Part shown: piece after piece, positions 5,396 to 6,497 of the stretch
How the letters are laid out: every line of letters begins with the position of its first letter
Numbering within the stretch: position 1 is the stretch's first letter
NCBI GenBank assembly: GCA_023414975.1
Contig: JAEZMI010000251.1
Span: 1-6,497 of the forward strand
Origin: Pseudomonadota bacterium
GTDB taxonomy: Bacteria; Pseudomonadota; Alphaproteobacteria; Rhizobiales; Xanthobacteraceae
Direction: 5' to 3'
Length of the DNA: 6,497 bases
Notes under the pieces: generated by a model
Seen by the model: the letters and a program-made list of their open reading frames with translations, nothing else
The model's database searches: none
What the model was told of the DNA's origin: nothing
Translations under genes and position numbers: made by a program

Positions 5396-6497
5396 CTAGC
5401 TTATGGTGGCCGTCTTCCGGACCGTGAATAGGCGGATGAAGGCGAGCATCGAGAGGCTGACCACGACGATGATCACCGCCAGCGCGGCGGCGAGTTCGAC
5501 CGCCCCGTCCTCGATGAACTGGAGCACCACGGTGGGCATCACCTGGGTGTCCGACTGGGCGAGGATCGCCGACATGGAGAGCTCGCGCAGGCTGAGCGAG
5601 AAGACGAGCACCCAGGCGATGCCGACCGAGCCGCGCACCAGCGGGAAGGTCACGTCCTTGATCGAGCGCAGCCAGCCCGCGCCGGAGATGCGCGCGGCCT
5701 CCTCCAGATCGGTGGAGAGCTGCTGGATGCCGTTGCGCACCAGCACGAAGGCGATGGGGAGCAGCTTGCCGGCGTAGGCGATGAGGATGAGCGTCAACGT
5801 GCCGTAGAACAGGTCGACATAGCCCATCAGGATTCCCACCGCATAAGCGATGGAGGGGAAGCCATAGGCGATCATCACGAGGAAGCTGATCAGCTCCCGG
5901 CCGAAGAAGCGGAAGCGCTCCACCACCCAGCCAAGAACGAGTCCGAGCGTCGCGCACACCGTCGCGGCGGCCAGCGCCAGCAGCATGGAATGCAGGATCG
6001 AGGCGCGGGCCGCGAAATTCTCGTCGACGATCAGCTCGTAATGCTTGCCGACGAGGTTCGCCAGGTTGACCGGCGCGCCGAAGGAGGACAGCACCGACAG
6101 CAGCACCAGCGCGCCTACCGGCAGGATGGCGGTGACCAGCGCCACCGCGAGGCAGAAACCGCCGGCCAGCCAGCGCCAGCGGCCGAGCTTGACGATCTGC
6201 TCCGGCGTCGCCTTGCCGGTGAGGGTGCGGAAATTCTCCGCCCGCACCGCGTATTTCTGAATTAGCAGGCTGATGGCGGTGAAGATCAGGATCGGCATCG
6301 CCACCGCCGCCGCATAGTTGAACTGCGGCGGGAATTTCAGCAGGTCGTAGATCTTGGTGGTGATGACCGAGAAATTGGCCATCGTGCCGATCGCCGCCGG
6401 TGCGCCGAAGGAGGAGAGCGCGTCCAGCATCACCAGGATGACGGCGGACAGGATCGCCGGGCGCACCATGGGCAGGGTGATGGTGAACGTGGTGCGC
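5396..6497 (-). CDS. ABC transporter permease, fused two-domain Fe3+/FbpB-type (5' end cut by window edge)
   Basis: The inner-membrane channel of a binding-protein-dependent ABC importer. The frame is open to the right edge. The nine codons before the first in-window Met (ATG 6469) read RTTFTITLP, which runs into MVRPAILSA, the second half of an EAA-type loop, so the true start lies outside. Numbered from that Met, the visible parts are: the end of the first permease domain with DALSSFGAPAAIG (16-28) and a membrane segment at about 52-71; a cytoplasmic linker (about 72-100); a membrane segment at about 101-127 opening the second half; and the second permease domain with segments near 160-182, 193-216, 220-243, 281-303 and 324-347. 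The ATPase-contact EAA loop of this domain is EEAARISGAGWLRSIKDVTFPLV (256-278, Glu256 to Pro276). Fused permeases of this type usually have about 12 segments and 550 or more residues, so roughly the last two-thirds is present. The partner ATPase is not in the window. It heads the visible operon; the FAD oxidoreductase gene starts 12 bases after its TAG stop. Confidence 0.95.
   Translation of the reverse strand, partial: RTTFTITLPMVRPAILSAVILVMLDALSSFGAPAAIGTMANFSVITTKIYDLLKFPPQFNYAAAVAMPILIFTAISLLIQKYAVRAENFRTLTGKATPEQIVKLGRWRWLAGGFCLAVALVTAILPVGALVLLSVLSSFGAPVNLANLVGKHYELIVDENFAARASILHSMLLALAAATVCATLGLVLGWVVERFRFFGRELISFLVMIAYGFPSIAYAVGILMGYVDLFYGTLTLILIAYAGKLLPIAFVLVRNGIQQLSTDLEEAARISGAGWLRSIKDVTFPLVRGSVGIAWVLVFSLSLRELSMSAILAQSDTQVMPTVVLQFIEDGAVELAAALAVIIVVVSLSMLAFIRLFTVRKTATIS

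Noticed and set aside
5396..6469. Reading the permease as a complete 357-residue gene starting at 6469
   Set aside because: The codons upstream of that Met (RTTFTITLP) continue the conserved EAA-type loop, so the Met is internal and the gene runs off the window.

Overview
The window is a GC-rich (roughly two-thirds G+C) stretch of bacterial DNA in which every real gene reads on the minus strand. Codon use, protein style (Ala/Arg/Gly-rich, strong GC3 bias) and the type of cluster suggest an alphaproteobacterium, probably of the Hyphomicrobiales (Xanthobacter/Ancylobacter/Starkeya-like). That placement is an inference from style, not from a marker gene.

Read in the direction of transcription (right to left), the layout is: (1) 6497-5396, the C-terminal two-thirds or so of a fused two-domain ABC permease of the Fe3+/FbpB type, cut by the right edge; (2) 5383-3821, a 520-residue FAD-dependent oxidoreductase of the FAD_binding_2 (fumarate reductase/ketosteroid dehydrogenase/tricarballylate dehydrogenase) superfamily; (3) 3800-2427, a 457-residue FMN-dependent luciferase-like monooxygenase of the NtaA/SnaA/DszA group; (4) 2400-1330, a 356-residue secreted ABC substrate-binding protein; (5) a short gap with a hairpin that looks like an intrinsic terminator (1281-1307, tail to about 1273); (6) 1249-1, a multi-rhodanese protein, cut by the left edge. 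The first four genes are spaced by 12, 20 and 26 bases and almost certainly form one operon whose promoter and transporter ATPase lie off the right edge. No tRNA, rRNA, CRISPR, mobile element or gene-free stretch over 300 bases is present.

Working model (inference): the transporter imports a small organic compound. The monooxygenase, using FMNH2 from a flavin reductase not encoded here, and the FAD dehydrogenase oxidise it. The multi-rhodanese protein handles released sulfur or persulfide. Monooxygenases of this group cleave C-S bonds (DszA, the succinylcysteine enzymes) or C-N bonds (NtaA/EmoA). The rhodanese neighbour tips the balance toward an organosulfur substrate, but the sequence does not identify it. 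The rhodanese gene has no entry among the complete open reading frames because it has no stop inside the window; it was found by reading the minus strand from position 1249.
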